Positions 47,980 through 59,969 of a stretch of DNA of 64,000 bases are shown here, piece by piece (the stretch's first letter is position 1; each line of letters starts with the position of its first letter). Source of the DNA: Epiperipatus broadwayi (Eukaryota > Onychophora > Udeonychophora > Euonychophora > Peripatidae); the NCBI GenBank assembly GCA_028023455.1, contig JAQFVV010006232.1, positions 62,001-126,000 of the forward strand. Direction: 5' to 3'. A program made the translations under genes and the position numbers. Under the pieces are notes generated by a model. The model ran no database searches. It was not told the DNA's origin and worked only from the letters and a program-made list of their open reading frames with translations.

Positions 47980-48480
47980 CCTTAAATAGAGTCAGGAATC
48001 TCTCAGCAACTGTGCTCAGAGAAACCTTGTTAGCCACTTTACCTTCCCTTTCCATTGTTAGATGTGATGTATTTGGCTTCTCCTTAAATGAAGTCAAGAA
48101 TATCTCAGCAACTATGCCCAGATAAACCTGTTAGCCACTTTATTTTCCATTCCCCACTCTAAGTCTTCCCATATTCTGCCCCATCCCATTTCCACAACAT
48201 AATCTTTGTCAACTCTATGGCCTTTAAATCTAAATTCCCCTTATCTTTTCACAAACCCAGCATAAAAACTAATAACTCACTTTCTGTACAGTCACTTTGT
48301 TTATACCTATTCTTCCATAACTTCATTATCTGTACCCGTTCTGCTTTCAAACATTTACATTCAATCAACAGATGCCTAATATTTTCTATACCTTCCTTAC
48401 ACAATTTTCACGCTAAATCACTCATAGTTTTTCAGCACCTTTTGAAAGATTTCTAGAATCATATTGACCTTGTAGTGGAA
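47980..48480 (-). pseudogene. LINE 3' end fragment with duplicated tail
   Basis: On the minus strand, about 48,420-48,220 reads ENIRHLLIECKCLKAERVQI, then MKLWKNRYKQSDCTESELL. It resembles the post-RT zinc region (Glu-x2-His-x4-Cys) of LINE proteins, with the leading Cys pair damaged. Downstream, a block of about 90 bp (AGTGGCTAACA to CTTCATTTAAGGAGAAGCC-like) is present twice (48,058-48,150 and 47,983-48,057). This suggests a repeated 3' UTR, as in several LINE groups. The frame at 48,217-48,456 on the plus strand is its shadow. Confidence 0.55.
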
Positions 48481-49819
48481 GGAGCTTTTACTACTTTGCA
48501 AAGATTAAAGTATTCATTTAAATTAAAAAAAACAAATTGAATATGCTCCACAATAACAGCATATATATCAAAGTTGCATCCAAATAAAATAAATTATATA
48601 CTTTATACAGGAAGAATATAATAAATTCAGTATAAATGAAATATATTAGATGGGTTGTAAATTTGTATATCAGAGCTGGCATGTAAATAAAACAAGCACA
48701 TCATAAATCCATAAGCGTATCAAAGGGTAATTATATTCCATAATAAAGTATCATAGTAAGGTATATATTTGAATCAAACATCAAATTAAGTAAGATATAA
48801 TAAATATAAATTCATAATTACATTTTATAATGATCTATAAATATCTTAGTCATAAATTAATCGTGTAAGGTCAATATAGTTCATAGCAAAATGATATGGG
48901 AAGTCTCTAATTTAAAAAAAATATATATATATATAACAAGATTTACCAAAATTGATAAAATCCTTAAGAATATAAGATATAGAATATCTTGGATTGCATC
49001 ATTGAAGTTTCAGCTTCTGTCTTCACAAAAAATTTGCTTTTCTTTCCTCCATTTGTAGATTTTTAGAGATATTAAGATAAAATAGCATAACTCGAAAATT
49101 AATTGCTTGGATAAAGTTTGCTTCTAGCAGCACATATTGCTTTGTTCTCCAAAATAATTAAAACTTAATTAACTTAGTTGTAAAATTTGGCAACAAAATA
49201 ATAATATGACCAATTGACAGTGATAATGATGAAGAAGTGAGTGAAGGACCATTAAAGAAGGGAACCATTATATTTCAAAAATTGCCTCTTTTATACTTAT
49301 TTCAGAGTAACACATGATTCCAATCAACACAATTAACAGAAGAAAGGTCATAACAATTGATAGGAACCTAAGCAGATTTGCACTGGAGAAGATTTATATA
49401 TCATTTTAAATAACTATATAAAAATGGTTTTAAGAACTTTTATATATATATATATATTAAAATACAATTATTTGTTAATGAAAAATTGTCTAACTTTGAA
49501 CATTAATAAAAGAAAAGAAAGAAAAAGCAAACTCTTTTCAAGAGATAAATTTATGGAAGTTAGGCTTAACTTTTCAAAGTCAGTAGTTGTGTATATAGCA
49601 ACATTGGTATTGAGATATACTTAAATGAATAAAAATGTAATTATACAACTTTAAATATGTAAAACAAAGCACCAAGTTATTCAATTAAGTTAATAAAGTT
49701 AATACCAGCTAATCTTTTAGAATTATAATAAAAAAATTTTTTTTAGATACTAGAATATACTTATATTTATTTTGTGTGCAAAATAAATGGTCATAATATA
49801 TATAAATTGAAATATCCAT
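48481..49819. other. AT-rich DNA, no feature seen
   Basis: No coding pattern or clear repeat is seen. The frame at 49,424-49,624 runs through TA-repeat sequence and lysine-rich low complexity. Confidence 0.4.
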
Positions 49820-50045
49820 TTCAAATTTATTTAAATGATTAGCAATAGGAAGATTAATTTAAGCTTCAAACATTACATTGCATATTAGTAAATTAGTATA
49901 GCAAAGTCCAATATAATGTTATATTTTGACACATAAGGAGTTTTTGAGTTTAAATAAAAATACTCTTATTTTAATTTTAAATAAAAATGTATAATTTGAA
50001 AAATTTTAAATTAGAAATAAGATACATATTGTTAAATATTAACAT
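49820..50045. repeat. Dispersed repeat E, copy 1
   Basis: Shares CAATAGG, TTAAC/TTAATTTAAG, ATTGCATA, TAGTAAATTA, AATATAATGTTA and GTTTAAATAAAAATA, in order, with 61,440-61,660. Confidence 0.5.
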
Positions 50046-50079
50046 TGTGTGAGGGTGTGTATATATCATAATGGACAGT

Positions 50080-50690
50080 AGGCATACTAATATTCAATAT
50101 CAGAGGGCACCACTAGACATATAGCCTAGTATATGAGATTTAACTGGTGAGGATATTAAGTACAAATACCTACACAGCTGTACCATCACCCATACACATT
50201 TAAAATTGTCACAGAAAGTGTGTGGAAATATCAATTGGAGCAGATAACAATAACAAATTAAAACAGATCTAACAATAAACAAAACAAAGTTTATTAACAG
50301 TTCAATACAGTTTAGATACAAATGTATTTTAATGGCAACATTTATAAGTTAGCATACAGTGGATTTAATCCCTGAAAGCTTCTAAATATTATTAAAACTG
50401 TACATGATAATGCTGTATCAATCTCTGAATATTAAATACTCTATTATTTATATGATTCTATTAGATATGTATTTTAAGATATGTGCACATATATATTTCA
50501 CTTTTGCATTGAAAGAACAAGCAATAAAACAAAGCAGCTTCAATTCATTATAAATGTTCCCATGCTAGTCATTACAAAATTACATCTAACACTGTTCATC
50601 TGATTCCATTCCATTTTAAAAAGGAACAATAAATAAGGCTCTTAATCATCCAGAATACAAAGCAAATATATAATTCATGAGAAGAAATGT
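50080..50690. repeat. Long direct repeat D, copy 1
   Basis: About 600 bp matching 54,724-55,345 in the same orientation. Landmarks are GTAGGCATACTAATAT, ATAGCCTA, AACAAAACAAAGTTTATTAA-like, AACAGTTCAAT, TGTACATGATAATGCTGTAT, and ATATATTTCACTTTTGCATT followed by ACAAAGCAGCTTCA. It is probably a transposable element, but no coding motif or terminal structure identifies the family. Confidence 0.7.
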
Positions 50691-51600
50691 CTCTACCCAA
50701 AGCAAATCAAAATCATCCAGGGTACCTCAAGTAGGATTAATATATATCATGGGGAGGTGAGTAAACATACACAAAATTTAAGTACAGCAGATGAAATATC
50801 TAAGGATCAAGATGCATGTGAATCAAACAAAGTAAATGACAAATTGCCTACAAATTTATACAATAAAATCAATTTATTTAATGATGCATATAGCTATACA
50901 CACATTGCATTAAATATATACATATATTGGCTTACAGGAGAGGAAAAGGAAAAAAATCATTTAAGAAAAAAAACATTTTTTATGTCAACTATTTAAAAGA
51001 AAATATAAAATAATATAGCAACTGCAGAAGTAAAAATATTTAAAATATTCAAAGTATATCAATTATAAAATACACTGACAAAATCAAATTTTATAATGTT
51101 AAAGTATCAAAATACATTAATATAAATAATAAATATACATGTAAAATTATCTAAATTAAATTATAAATATAACTGGCGTGTTGGTAATGTAAGTTTAAAA
51201 CTTTATTAATTAGTTCATAAAATAAATAACAAGTTATCTTTAAGTCTCAAAACACAGCTGAGTAGAAATTATTTTTCCAGAAAAGTGGAATTATATTTAC
51301 ATGTTTTCAAAAATATAGTTCTTTGGTGATTTACGAGTGAAGACTTTCCATTTAAGGTTTTCAATGTTGGTCATAATTGGGTTATGTTTTCAGGTATACT
51401 TGTCATAAATTTTTTCTTTACTGTTAAGAAATACATCTGTTTAACCATCACATGATCACTATCTCTTATACTAGCACATAATTGTTTATAAACAAAGCAA
51501 AACTCTCCATACAGTATTGCCACCCTGTGCCAACCAGAGTAATTAATGAATGCCAGAAGGCTTGTGCATAAAATTTCTATCCAATGCCTACTCATCCAAT

Positions 51601-51642
51601 ATCCCAGACTAGTTTCTGGCTTGTGGCCATCATCAGTGAGGA
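51601..51642 (-). ncRNA. Hammerhead ribozyme, family 1 copy 2 left arm
   Basis: On the minus strand: CUGAUGA (51,630-51,636), stem II UGGC/GCCA, GAAA, the CUAG palindrome, then U and C. All core bases are present. One G is missing from the 3' strand of stem I, so UCCUCA pairs with UGGGAU over only about 4 bp. Confidence 0.8.
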
Positions 51643-52093
51643 GCTTTGGATCTGAAAGCATTGCATCTAGATCTTAGGATCTAATGCAACCCTCCAGCAC
51701 CGACCTTTTATCTCTACTTAACTACAAAACTATGAGAATGAAATTGAAAACACAAAAATATTTTCAATCTAAGCTCAATAACTTATATAGTCATATGTGT
51801 CTGAACTCAGTTCAGTACCCATACATTTTGGTGTCTTTGGCTCTTTAGCAACCATAGCCACCACTATCCTATTAGGCAGGATTGGTGTTAAACCATTAAG
51901 CATCACATGATCACTATCTCTTATACTAGCACATAATTGTTTATAAACAAAGCAAAACTCTCCATACAGTATTGCCACCCTGTGCCAACCAGAGTAATCA
52001 ATGAATTCCAGAAGGCTTGTGCATAAAATCCCTATCCAATGCTTACTCATTAGATCCTAAGATCTGGATGCAGTTTGCTCTCAGATTCAAAGC

Positions 52094-52135
52094 TCCTCAC
52101 TGACGATGGCCACAAGCCAGAAACTAGTCTGGGGA
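52094..52135 (+). ncRNA. Hammerhead ribozyme, family 1 copy 2 right arm (intact)
   Basis: Stem I is UCCUCA (52,094-52,099) with UGGGGA (52,130-52,135). The core is CUGACGA (52,100-52,106); the changed base is the variable N7 position. Stem II is UGGC/GCCA with loop CACAA. GAAA is at 52,120-52,123, followed by the CUAG palindrome and U and C, with cleavage after 52,129. Confidence 0.86.
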
Positions 52136-52259
52136 TATTGGATGAGTAGGCATTGGATAGGGATTTTATGCACAACCCTCTGGCATTCATTGATTACTCT
52201 GGTTGGCACAGGGTGGCAATATTGTATGGAGAATTTTGCTTTGTTTACATCTGTTTAAC

Positions 52260-53149
52260 TGTATACATGAAAATAGATGACACAGTCTTGGATCAAACTT
52301 AAAAAAGCAGAGTTGGACATCCTAATGATTAAAGGCTAAATGCTAGACAAATGAAGTTTGTTTGTGGTAGTCAACAATGCATGTGGATTAATTCAACTAG
52401 AGATTCAATATACATCGTGTTAAGAAGGTAAAAGCAAAGACTGAAAGAAACAAAATTATTTTCAAAGATGGTCTTTTTCTGGTATCCACTTTGCAAAACA
52501 CATTTTCCCCCTTTAATTAACAAGCCTACATGTTTACAAAATTCTTTAATTAAATCAGCCTATTAGACAATTTTTTAATTAAACAAACCCATATGCTTAT
52601 GGATGACAGTTATTTTAATTTCTGAAATATATTTGACATTTTCAAAACTTGCAACAAAGTTTAAAAGAAAATATTTTCCCTAAAATTTTATCTAATAATA
52701 ATACAAAATAATTGAGCAAAAATTTTATAAATTAGTATTTAATCAAACTTTGCTTCTATGACATACATTTTTGAAATAGATTTATTTGAAATACATTTAG
52801 TTAAAAAAATGAGTTTTTCTATCTTTTTAAAACTAAAGTAAAATTGATTTAATTTTATTTTAAATACAGACTTTTATTAATGTGCATGCAGTTGTATAAT
52901 ACAAACCTATATAAAAAAAACAATTCAATTTATGATATTTGAATTTGATTTACAACTTGCCAAATAAAATATTTAAAAATAAATTAAAGATTAAGATAGA
53001 TCACTATCTATCTCAACATTCTTTTCCTTAGGGCAAATAAATAAATAAAATTTACCATTAGTATTAGTAATAAAATTAAAATTATTCAAATTATTTAATA
53101 CTCTTTATTGCTATATTGTTTTATTATACTTTGTTTTTATAGTTTGAGT
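52260..53149. other. AT-rich DNA, no feature seen
   Basis: No coding pattern or clear repeat. Confidence 0.4.
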
Positions 53150-54130
53150 CATAAGTCAGTTTTTTTAGAAAGTTGAATTCTATCTGGTGATTCCTTCTTT
53201 CATTTTGCATTTTCAACATTGTTTCATACTATTACTGTTAAGCTATATGATTAATCCTTTAATTTAAGCTGTTCCTTATCTTTGTTATGCTTTTCCAGTT
53301 CATCTGCAGAAGTTTTACATTGGTTTTGTATATAATGTCTTTTTAATAGAGCCTTAATAATCTCAATATTTAGTAAGTATTCTTCAAGTTGTTGGACAAA
53401 GCCAATCTTATAAGATAATTCTTTTATTTGTTGGGTTGTAACACATTTTTATATTATTGTTTTGGATAAAAGTTCTGATGGAAATATTTTTTGGGGGGCT
53501 TGAACTTAATGTAAATACAGGAAGAAATTCTGACAAGTTATTTTATTTCTCATACTGAAGTCTTTAAGATATGCATTTAATATCTCTCTAATTTTCTGCT
53601 AAAACATTGATATAATCATTCATCATGTTAAATTCAGGAACACAATTTCTGATAATGTAAGAAGATGCTCTACTATGTGAAGAATTATCAAAATAGCTGA
53701 CAAAACCATAACCCTGCTCATTACAGGAAACAGATTTCTTTTGTAAACATAAAAGTTCTTCATCAGGTAAGTTTATAAATAATGTACAAATACTTTATGG
53801 TTTTGTTTATGCCACTGCATATAGTTCTTAAATCACCATGAACATAATGTGTGATCTTAATCCATATGTGTGTTTCTTACACTTTTCTATATGTTCTTCA
53901 GTAGAATCACTATTATTTTTATTTACTTCATCTCTGCCTGTAAGACTCTTGATGTCATCTATTAGTAAATCTTTCTTCTGTAAAGGTTATCGAATATTCT
54001 CTTGATTATCTTCATTCTTGCCTTTCTCTAATTTCTCATTTGCAACTATCACTTTTAGTGATTTTAACATCTTTACTTTCATCATCTTTAATAGTATCAT
54101 TTTTCTTTTCTATTAGATTCATTTTTTAAA
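53150..54130 (-). pseudogene. Broken protein-coding remnant, family unknown
   Basis: Read on the minus strand, the region gives protein-like stretches separated by stops and frameshifts. They are KLEKGKNEDNQENI (about 54,040), DDIKSLTGRDEVNKNNSDST then EEHIEKCKKHTYGLRSH (about 53,960-53,850), and LCLQKKSVSCNEQGYGFVSY then FDNSSHSRASSYIIRN (53,760-53,650). Last comes QQIKELSYKIGFVQQLEEYL then LNIEIIKALLKRHYIQNQ (about 53,440-53,320). The last piece is coiled-coil-like. I do not recognise a domain. The mixed, non-repetitive composition argues for a real former gene or element ORF. It could be a decayed relative of the minus-strand remnant at 5.0-6.0 kb, but I cannot show that. Confidence 0.45.
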
Positions 54131-54723
54131 TATTTGCTTTAATTCTCTGGGTATTTTGGTTTATTATTTATAGCACTGAGTGTTAATACTTATTTAACAT
54201 TTACTTCATTTTCTCTAACACTGAATGCTTATTTTCTTTCAACATTTACTCCATTTTCTCTATCATATTTACAAGCATTTTCATTTCTTTGGAGTTTGGA
54301 CTCCCTAATTCCATGGTGGAGAAATGAATCTCTTTTATTTTTAATATTAAATAAAACATCTGTCTTTAATATGTTAATCTTTTTTTTTGCTTTTACTTTA
54401 AATATGTTTAAGTCACTATTTTTAGTATATTAAACTTTTTATGTCCTAAGTTGAACCTTACATCATACCATCACACCATACTTTCATTAATGTCACTTAC
54501 TTGCAATATCCAAGTACATTTTATGTTATTTCTAGTTATATTGTGCCAACCATCATCAACTGAATATACTTATAATACATTATGCCAACTGCTTTTTGGA
54601 TATCTCAGAGTCTATTTTGTATTTGAGCTACAAGTTATGTGGACTTTTTGTATGCAGGCCACCATAATTCAATCATTATTTGGTCCATGTTGGGTGTCAA
54701 AAATTTTAAATATATTATGTAAT

Positions 54724-55345
54724 GGATAGTAGGCATACTAATATCCAATACTATAGGCATCACTAGACCTATAGCCTAAAATATGAGTTTAATCATGAGG
54801 AATTTAAGTATAAATGCCTACATAACTGTGCCATTACTCATACAGATTTAAAATTGCTTCTAGATCAAGGAAAGAAGATATTTTTTGGAAATGTCAATTG
54901 GAAGATCAGATAACAGTAAACAATAGATCTAACAATAAATAAAACAAAGTTTATTAACAGTTCAATGCAGTTCAAATATAAACATATTTTAATTGCAATT
55001 GCCCCTTATTTATGTTAGCATATAGTGTATTTGATCTCTAGCAGCTTTAAACATAACTAAAATTGTACATGATAATGCTGTATTCTCTCTGAAGATTACT
55101 AAGTATTCTATTATTTCTGTGATTTTATTAGATAGATGTTTTAAGATAAGATATATGCACATATATATTTCACTTTTGCATTAAAAGAACAATCAATAAA
55201 ACAAAGCAGCTTCACTTCACTGTAAATGTTCACACTATGCTGGCCCATTACAAAATTAGACCTATAAAGTATTCACTTTAACCCCTTCCACTTTAAAAGA
55301 GAGTACAAAGCAAAAATATAATTCATGGGGAGAAAATGATTGTTT
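54724..55345. repeat. Long direct repeat D, copy 2
   Basis: Partner of 50,080-50,690. The two copies are 4.6 kb apart in direct orientation and bracket family 1 copy 2 and the broken frame at 53.2-54.1 kb. Downstream of this copy lies the split reading frame at 55,396-56,168. Confidence 0.7.
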
Positions 55346-55621
55346 GGCAAGTAATGAAAGAAATATCATAAATGATAAGAGGTATGTTTTTAAAATAATA
55401 ATAATGTTGATAAAGTTAATAAATGTTTAAATCCAAATAAGATAGCTAGTTTTGAATTATTTATTGAAGAAAATTACTCTCAGATATTTATGAATTGTAA
55501 AAAGAAAGTAATTTTATATGATATTAATATGAAGAGAGAAAAATATTTTAGATTTAATAAAGAGAATGAAAGTCATAATAAAATAATTTTTTATGCTTTA
55601 TTAGGTAAAGTTTAAAGTATT

Positions 55622-55960
55622 TAATATATAGGATATATGAACACAGACTTTCGCATGAACCACCACTCTCCACACTATCTCATAACACTGATACACTTGA
55701 ACACATATATGTTGAAAAGATAAATAATCATCAATATACGTATTTCATGCTAAACCAGCAATCATCAGTTGGTCCAGGTTACCATCTCTACACATATATG
55801 CTATAAGTGCTCAGATATATATTAAGATAGCCAAACCTCATACTTTAATGGACAGGCTTCAATTTACTCCATACTCCAACTCTTCAACTGTCCATCCAAT
55901 TGAAAATCTGATGATAGAATATATAGACACAGGTATATAATAAGCCTGTGTGTTTCAGTT
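55622..55960 (-). mobile_element. Hammerhead element family 2, copy g (solo arm)
   Basis: A 339 bp insertion is flanked by a 13 bp duplication, AGTTTAAAGTATT (55,609-55,621 and 55,961-55,973). It is almost the same length as solo copy b (331 bp), so a single arm of about 335 bp seems to be a unit of insertion in its own right. It interrupts a reading frame. Confidence 0.8.
55730..55773 (-). ncRNA. Hammerhead ribozyme, family 2 copy g (core intact)
   Basis: On the minus strand: CUGAUGA (55,762-55,768), stem II UGCU/AGCA with loop GGUUU, GAAA, stem III palindrome UACGUA, then U and A. Stem I has ACCAA opposite UUGAU with one mismatch. The core matches consensus fully. Confidence 0.75.
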
Positions 55961-56168
55961 AGTTTAAAGTATTATAAATTTATTACTGATGAAAGAGATT
56001 ATGATATTAGAAAATATAATAGGTGGAAAATATTTGAAGGTAAATCAAATATAGTGAGAAAATTTGGTTCATCTCATTCTATAAGCAATGACAATGGAGC
56101 TAATAGTACATGTTTATTGTGTACTTATGACAACTTAGAAGTGAAATTATTTTATCCAGACATATAAT

Positions 56169-59100
56169 TTTAATGCTGTTAAGTTTGACAATATTGAGAA
56201 TTGGTTTAAGTATAATTATCAATTATATTAAAATTATTTTTACCTAAAATATACAAATGAAAATGTTATAGTTTTTCTTTAGAAAATATTTATGGAATCT
56301 TACTATTGACTTTAATCTTTATTTTTAAAGTTAAAGGCAATTAAAATTTTTAGCATAGTAAATTAATGAATAATTAGACAATATAACATGTAGATAAAAA
56401 AAAAAATGAAAGAGATCGGTGAATCTCTTTTTTTAGAATGACAGAGAATTATAACTAGGAGGGCCATATGAAGGCTAAAAGCTTTATTATTATTATTTAA
56501 GAGATTTATATAAAATACAATTAATAAAGGGTTATAATTTGCATTGACTATAGATGAGCAATCTGATCAATATATGATGTGTGTGTGTGTTTATGATAAT
56601 TGATAAATAAACAATTAAATAAAAATTACACACATTAATATTTAAATAATTTATCATATAAATTATTAATATGGTTATTAGTTATTGATTAGAATAAATA
56701 ATAAAAAAGAATAATATGTTGTTCTTTGTTGTTAATAATTATTATTATGATTTATAAAAAAATATTCTTTGTATTTTTATTTATATAAATGAGTTTATTT
56801 ACTAAAATACTAGACAGAATGTGGAAAAATCAATAAATGTTTCTTGAAATGATTGCCTGATTTGTAAAGAGTACACTTTTTGAATTAAAAAAGTAACTGG
56901 GGAAGCAGTCAATAAACTGAGTGATAAATAAAAAAAAATCTTTAAATTTATCATTAAAAAACTTAACTGTGGATTATGTATATATTTTAATAACTGAGAA
57001 ATCTAAAATGTGGTTTGCTAAAATAATATTGAGAGGAGGGGTCTACCTTTCATTTGTTAATGAAAATCTTAGCTTGGAATAAGTAAATTGTATAATGCAT
57101 ACCTCTCTTCAAAATTTTTGGAAATATTATATTATATAATATTTATCAACCAATTAGAAAGTAAAAAGGTTATACAAAAATTATTGTTTATAAAAAAATC
57201 GAATAATCAAAATTAATGACCAATAATAATTCCATTTAATTATCACATTGCCAGCTTCAACATAATTGATAGTTATTATTCAATACCACACCATTCAGAT
57301 TAAATAAATAAAAAATGGTAATATTATTTTGTGCTTATTTTATAAAAAAAATATAATTTATCAAAGCATTTTATATAAATATATAATAGTAATAACACTT
57401 TTTATTTAACAGATATTAATTTTAAAAAATGTGTATTAATTAATGATTGATATATGTGTATGTGAATCCATTATAAAGTTGAGGAACCCATATTACTTTA
57501 GTTAATTTTTTGTCATTATTTATATGATAGACATATAAAAATATTTAATAAGTATCAACTTTTGCTATGCATTAAATATTTTTAAATCAAAGCAGAGCAC
57601 AGGTATATATCTTTTTCTTTATTATATGTGGGGAGATTAAGTATTGTTAATACTTGATAGATATATTTCTGCTCTGTTTCATGATTCTAAAATCTAAAGT
57701 AATAAAATAATTTAAATTAAAAAGAGTAAATAAATATATAATGATTGCAATTATTATATAATAATAAACTATAATAAAAAAAGATTGAAATAATATTATT
57801 TTATAATATTACATAAGTTTATATTTTAACAGAAGTGAAATATTTTTTTTTAGGTTTGTAAAAAAAATTTTTTAAAAATAAAGAAATAGGTTATAAATAT
57901 TAATTTATTATTTTTTCTTTGATATTTTAATTATCATTTTCATATTATATATTTTGCATAATAAAGTCAGCACTGTTATTGCCATGGTGTCCTTGATCTC
58001 AAAATTTTAACTATGTCTCTATTTTACTTTGAAGTTAATGCACAAATGGCAGATGTCATATTGGGTTTATTGTATTTTGTTACTCTTGAAACAGTCAGAT
58101 CTGTCTATCCTTTTGTTTCCCTACCATATATTATAGTAGTATTTATTTATACCCAAATCCTCATATATTATGCTAATTGTAATTCTAATTATACTAGTTA
58201 TGTATGTGTGCATATATTTTAGCATACAGTATAGAAAGCGTATACATATATATAAGAAATCAGTAGATACACATATATATATAGTGCTAGCAAGTAAATA
58301 AATGTAAACATGCTATGTATGGGTAACCAGAACCTACATATATGAAAGAAGGAAATAATGTTGTAGGATTAAAACGTTAGAAAATTTCTTTATTTAGAAT
58401 ATTATCCTAAAATCAATATTAGAAATTATAATCCTTTTGCATATATCGTTAAATTATATAAATGAGTTACATATATAATAAAATTGTTTACAGAGTTTTA
58501 GATTTGTTTTTTGAAAAAGGTAATTTAATAAAATTAATCCTTCTTGCTGTATTTTGACCTACTTAAAATTTTAGGAATAAAAATAGATTTTAAAACCAAC
58601 TATGAATAAATTAACCTGGTCAAGATCAGGAAACCCACCTGTAAAAAAAATCGATAACAGCAGGAATTCCAGATTTCCAAGAATATAGTGAGTTAGTTAG
58701 AAAAACAGATCTGAAATTACCAATAAAAACCAAGAAAGGGAAGAGGGGGGTGAGCTAGTATATAATCTTATTGCACCCATCTTTGAGGCTTAGACACTCA
58801 AGCTTACTCTTTTTTGCCTTGCAAAATTTTTGTAATATAGTGAATAATGATGGTGATGGGGTAAAAAGGGTAATTCCTTGATTTTGACCCTGGAAAGATG
58901 GTCTACAGGATGCAGAGAAAGATGAATCAAAAACTGATGCCAACTAAAGAAAGCACTCAAGACCAAGCCACCTTGTCATAGCAGAAAAGTTATAGTGATA
59001 ACAGATCTCCATCAATCTAAAATTAACTTTTAAACTATACTTCATAACTCCTAAAGCTAGCTAAATTTATTATCAATGGCCAGAATAATTTAATGTATTC

Positions 59101-59969
59101 TCAATTTTTGAATTTCAATTTGTAAAGTTCAAATGTAACTTTTATTCTTTTATTTAAATTATAAATTTTGCCTGATTCTAACTGATTTATTTTAACTGAT
59201 ATTAAATATGTTCCCAACTTATTTTATATATTTTAGCCTAATAATATTTGCTTTTATTGATAATTCTTGTAAATGAATTAAATTTATATTAAACCGAATT
59301 AATCTAATTTAGGCTATTTTATTCCATTCCCTTTTTAAACTAAGTAAATAAAACCAAATTTTAGATTTCACTTATGTGAAATCTTATTTCTAAATTTATG
59401 TTTCTTTTAGTTAAATCTATGCCAATATTATTCTTTTCAATTATGTATTTGTTTATGCTATGTTTGTTCAGAATGGAGTTTATTCGTAGTTAAATGATTA
59501 GTGAGAAGTGATTAGATATTTTCACACATATATAATTTTATGTTTATTAACCCACAAATGGAACTCCCTTCTGAAATGGATAAAATAAATCTTATTTAAG
59601 ATATATAATTAAAAGCTTCTAAATGCTTTAAGATAGGTTTGCTTTAAATGAAATATTTAATTAATATTTAGCTGAAGTGATGAAATACGGCATAAAGTTA
59701 GAATTTAGTATTGTAATTATCCAAAATATGCTGTAATACTCCCCAGAGTTATATAAATGCCTATATAGATGGCTTAGTAAATTAGATTTATAAGTTTTCC
59801 TTAATAGCATAGTTATAGATGCTAGGTTATGAACTGATTTATAATAGTTTCATGGAAGGAAACTATTGTTTTGCATCATATTTTATTATATAATGATGTA
59901 GTTAGTGGGGTGAATGTGTCCTTAGGAAATGCATTAGCATATATACTTGTTGCTGTATATCATGTTCCA
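56169..59969. other. AT-rich DNA, no identified gene
   Basis: Mostly very AT-rich unique sequence. A short hairpin (AAAGAGAT and ATCTCTTT) lies near 56,410-56,435. The segment 58,600-59,000 is less AT-rich, and the minus strand is open for about 60 codons at 58,755-58,943 and beyond one stop, but I recognise no domain. Confidence 0.4.

Larger units (their letters stand above)
51446..52246 (-). mobile_element. Hammerhead element family 1, copy 2
   Basis: An 801 bp insertion is flanked by a 13 bp duplication, ACATCTGTTTAAC (51,433-51,445 and 52,247-52,259). Layout: arm (51,446-51,715), internal segment (51,716-51,900), direct partial arm restarting with CATCACATGATCAC (51,901-52,050), inverted arm (52,051-52,246). 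Arms and internal segment match copy 1 at about 90% by eye. The minus-strand frames at 51,371-51,661 and 51,775-52,050 share a nearly identical stretch because each reads one direct arm; they are not genes. Hammerheads lie at 51,601-51,642 (minus) and 52,094-52,135 (plus). Confidence 0.85.
55396..56168 (+). pseudogene. Unrecognised reading frame split by a hammerhead element
   Basis: 55,396-55,615 is open and reads KCLNPNKIASFELFIEENYS then QIFMNCKKKVILYDINMKRE and EKYFRFNKENESHNKI, ending at GKV. After the insertion the frame resumes at 55,961: SLKYYKFITDERDYDIRKYN then RWKIFEGKSNIVRKFGSS, and later STCLLCTYDNLEVKLFYPD, stopping at 56,168. Removing the insert and one target copy brings the two halves together with a one-base frame offset. 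The Cys-x2-Cys near the end may bind metal. No homologue is recognised; a transposon ORF or a decayed gene are both possible. No start codon is evident. Confidence 0.45.

Noticed and set aside
51371-52050. Two minus-strand reading frames with a nearly identical 50-residue stretch, looking like a duplicated small gene
   Set aside because: They are the two direct arms of family 1 copy 2. The conserved part includes no domain, and the same DNA in copy 1 is not open.
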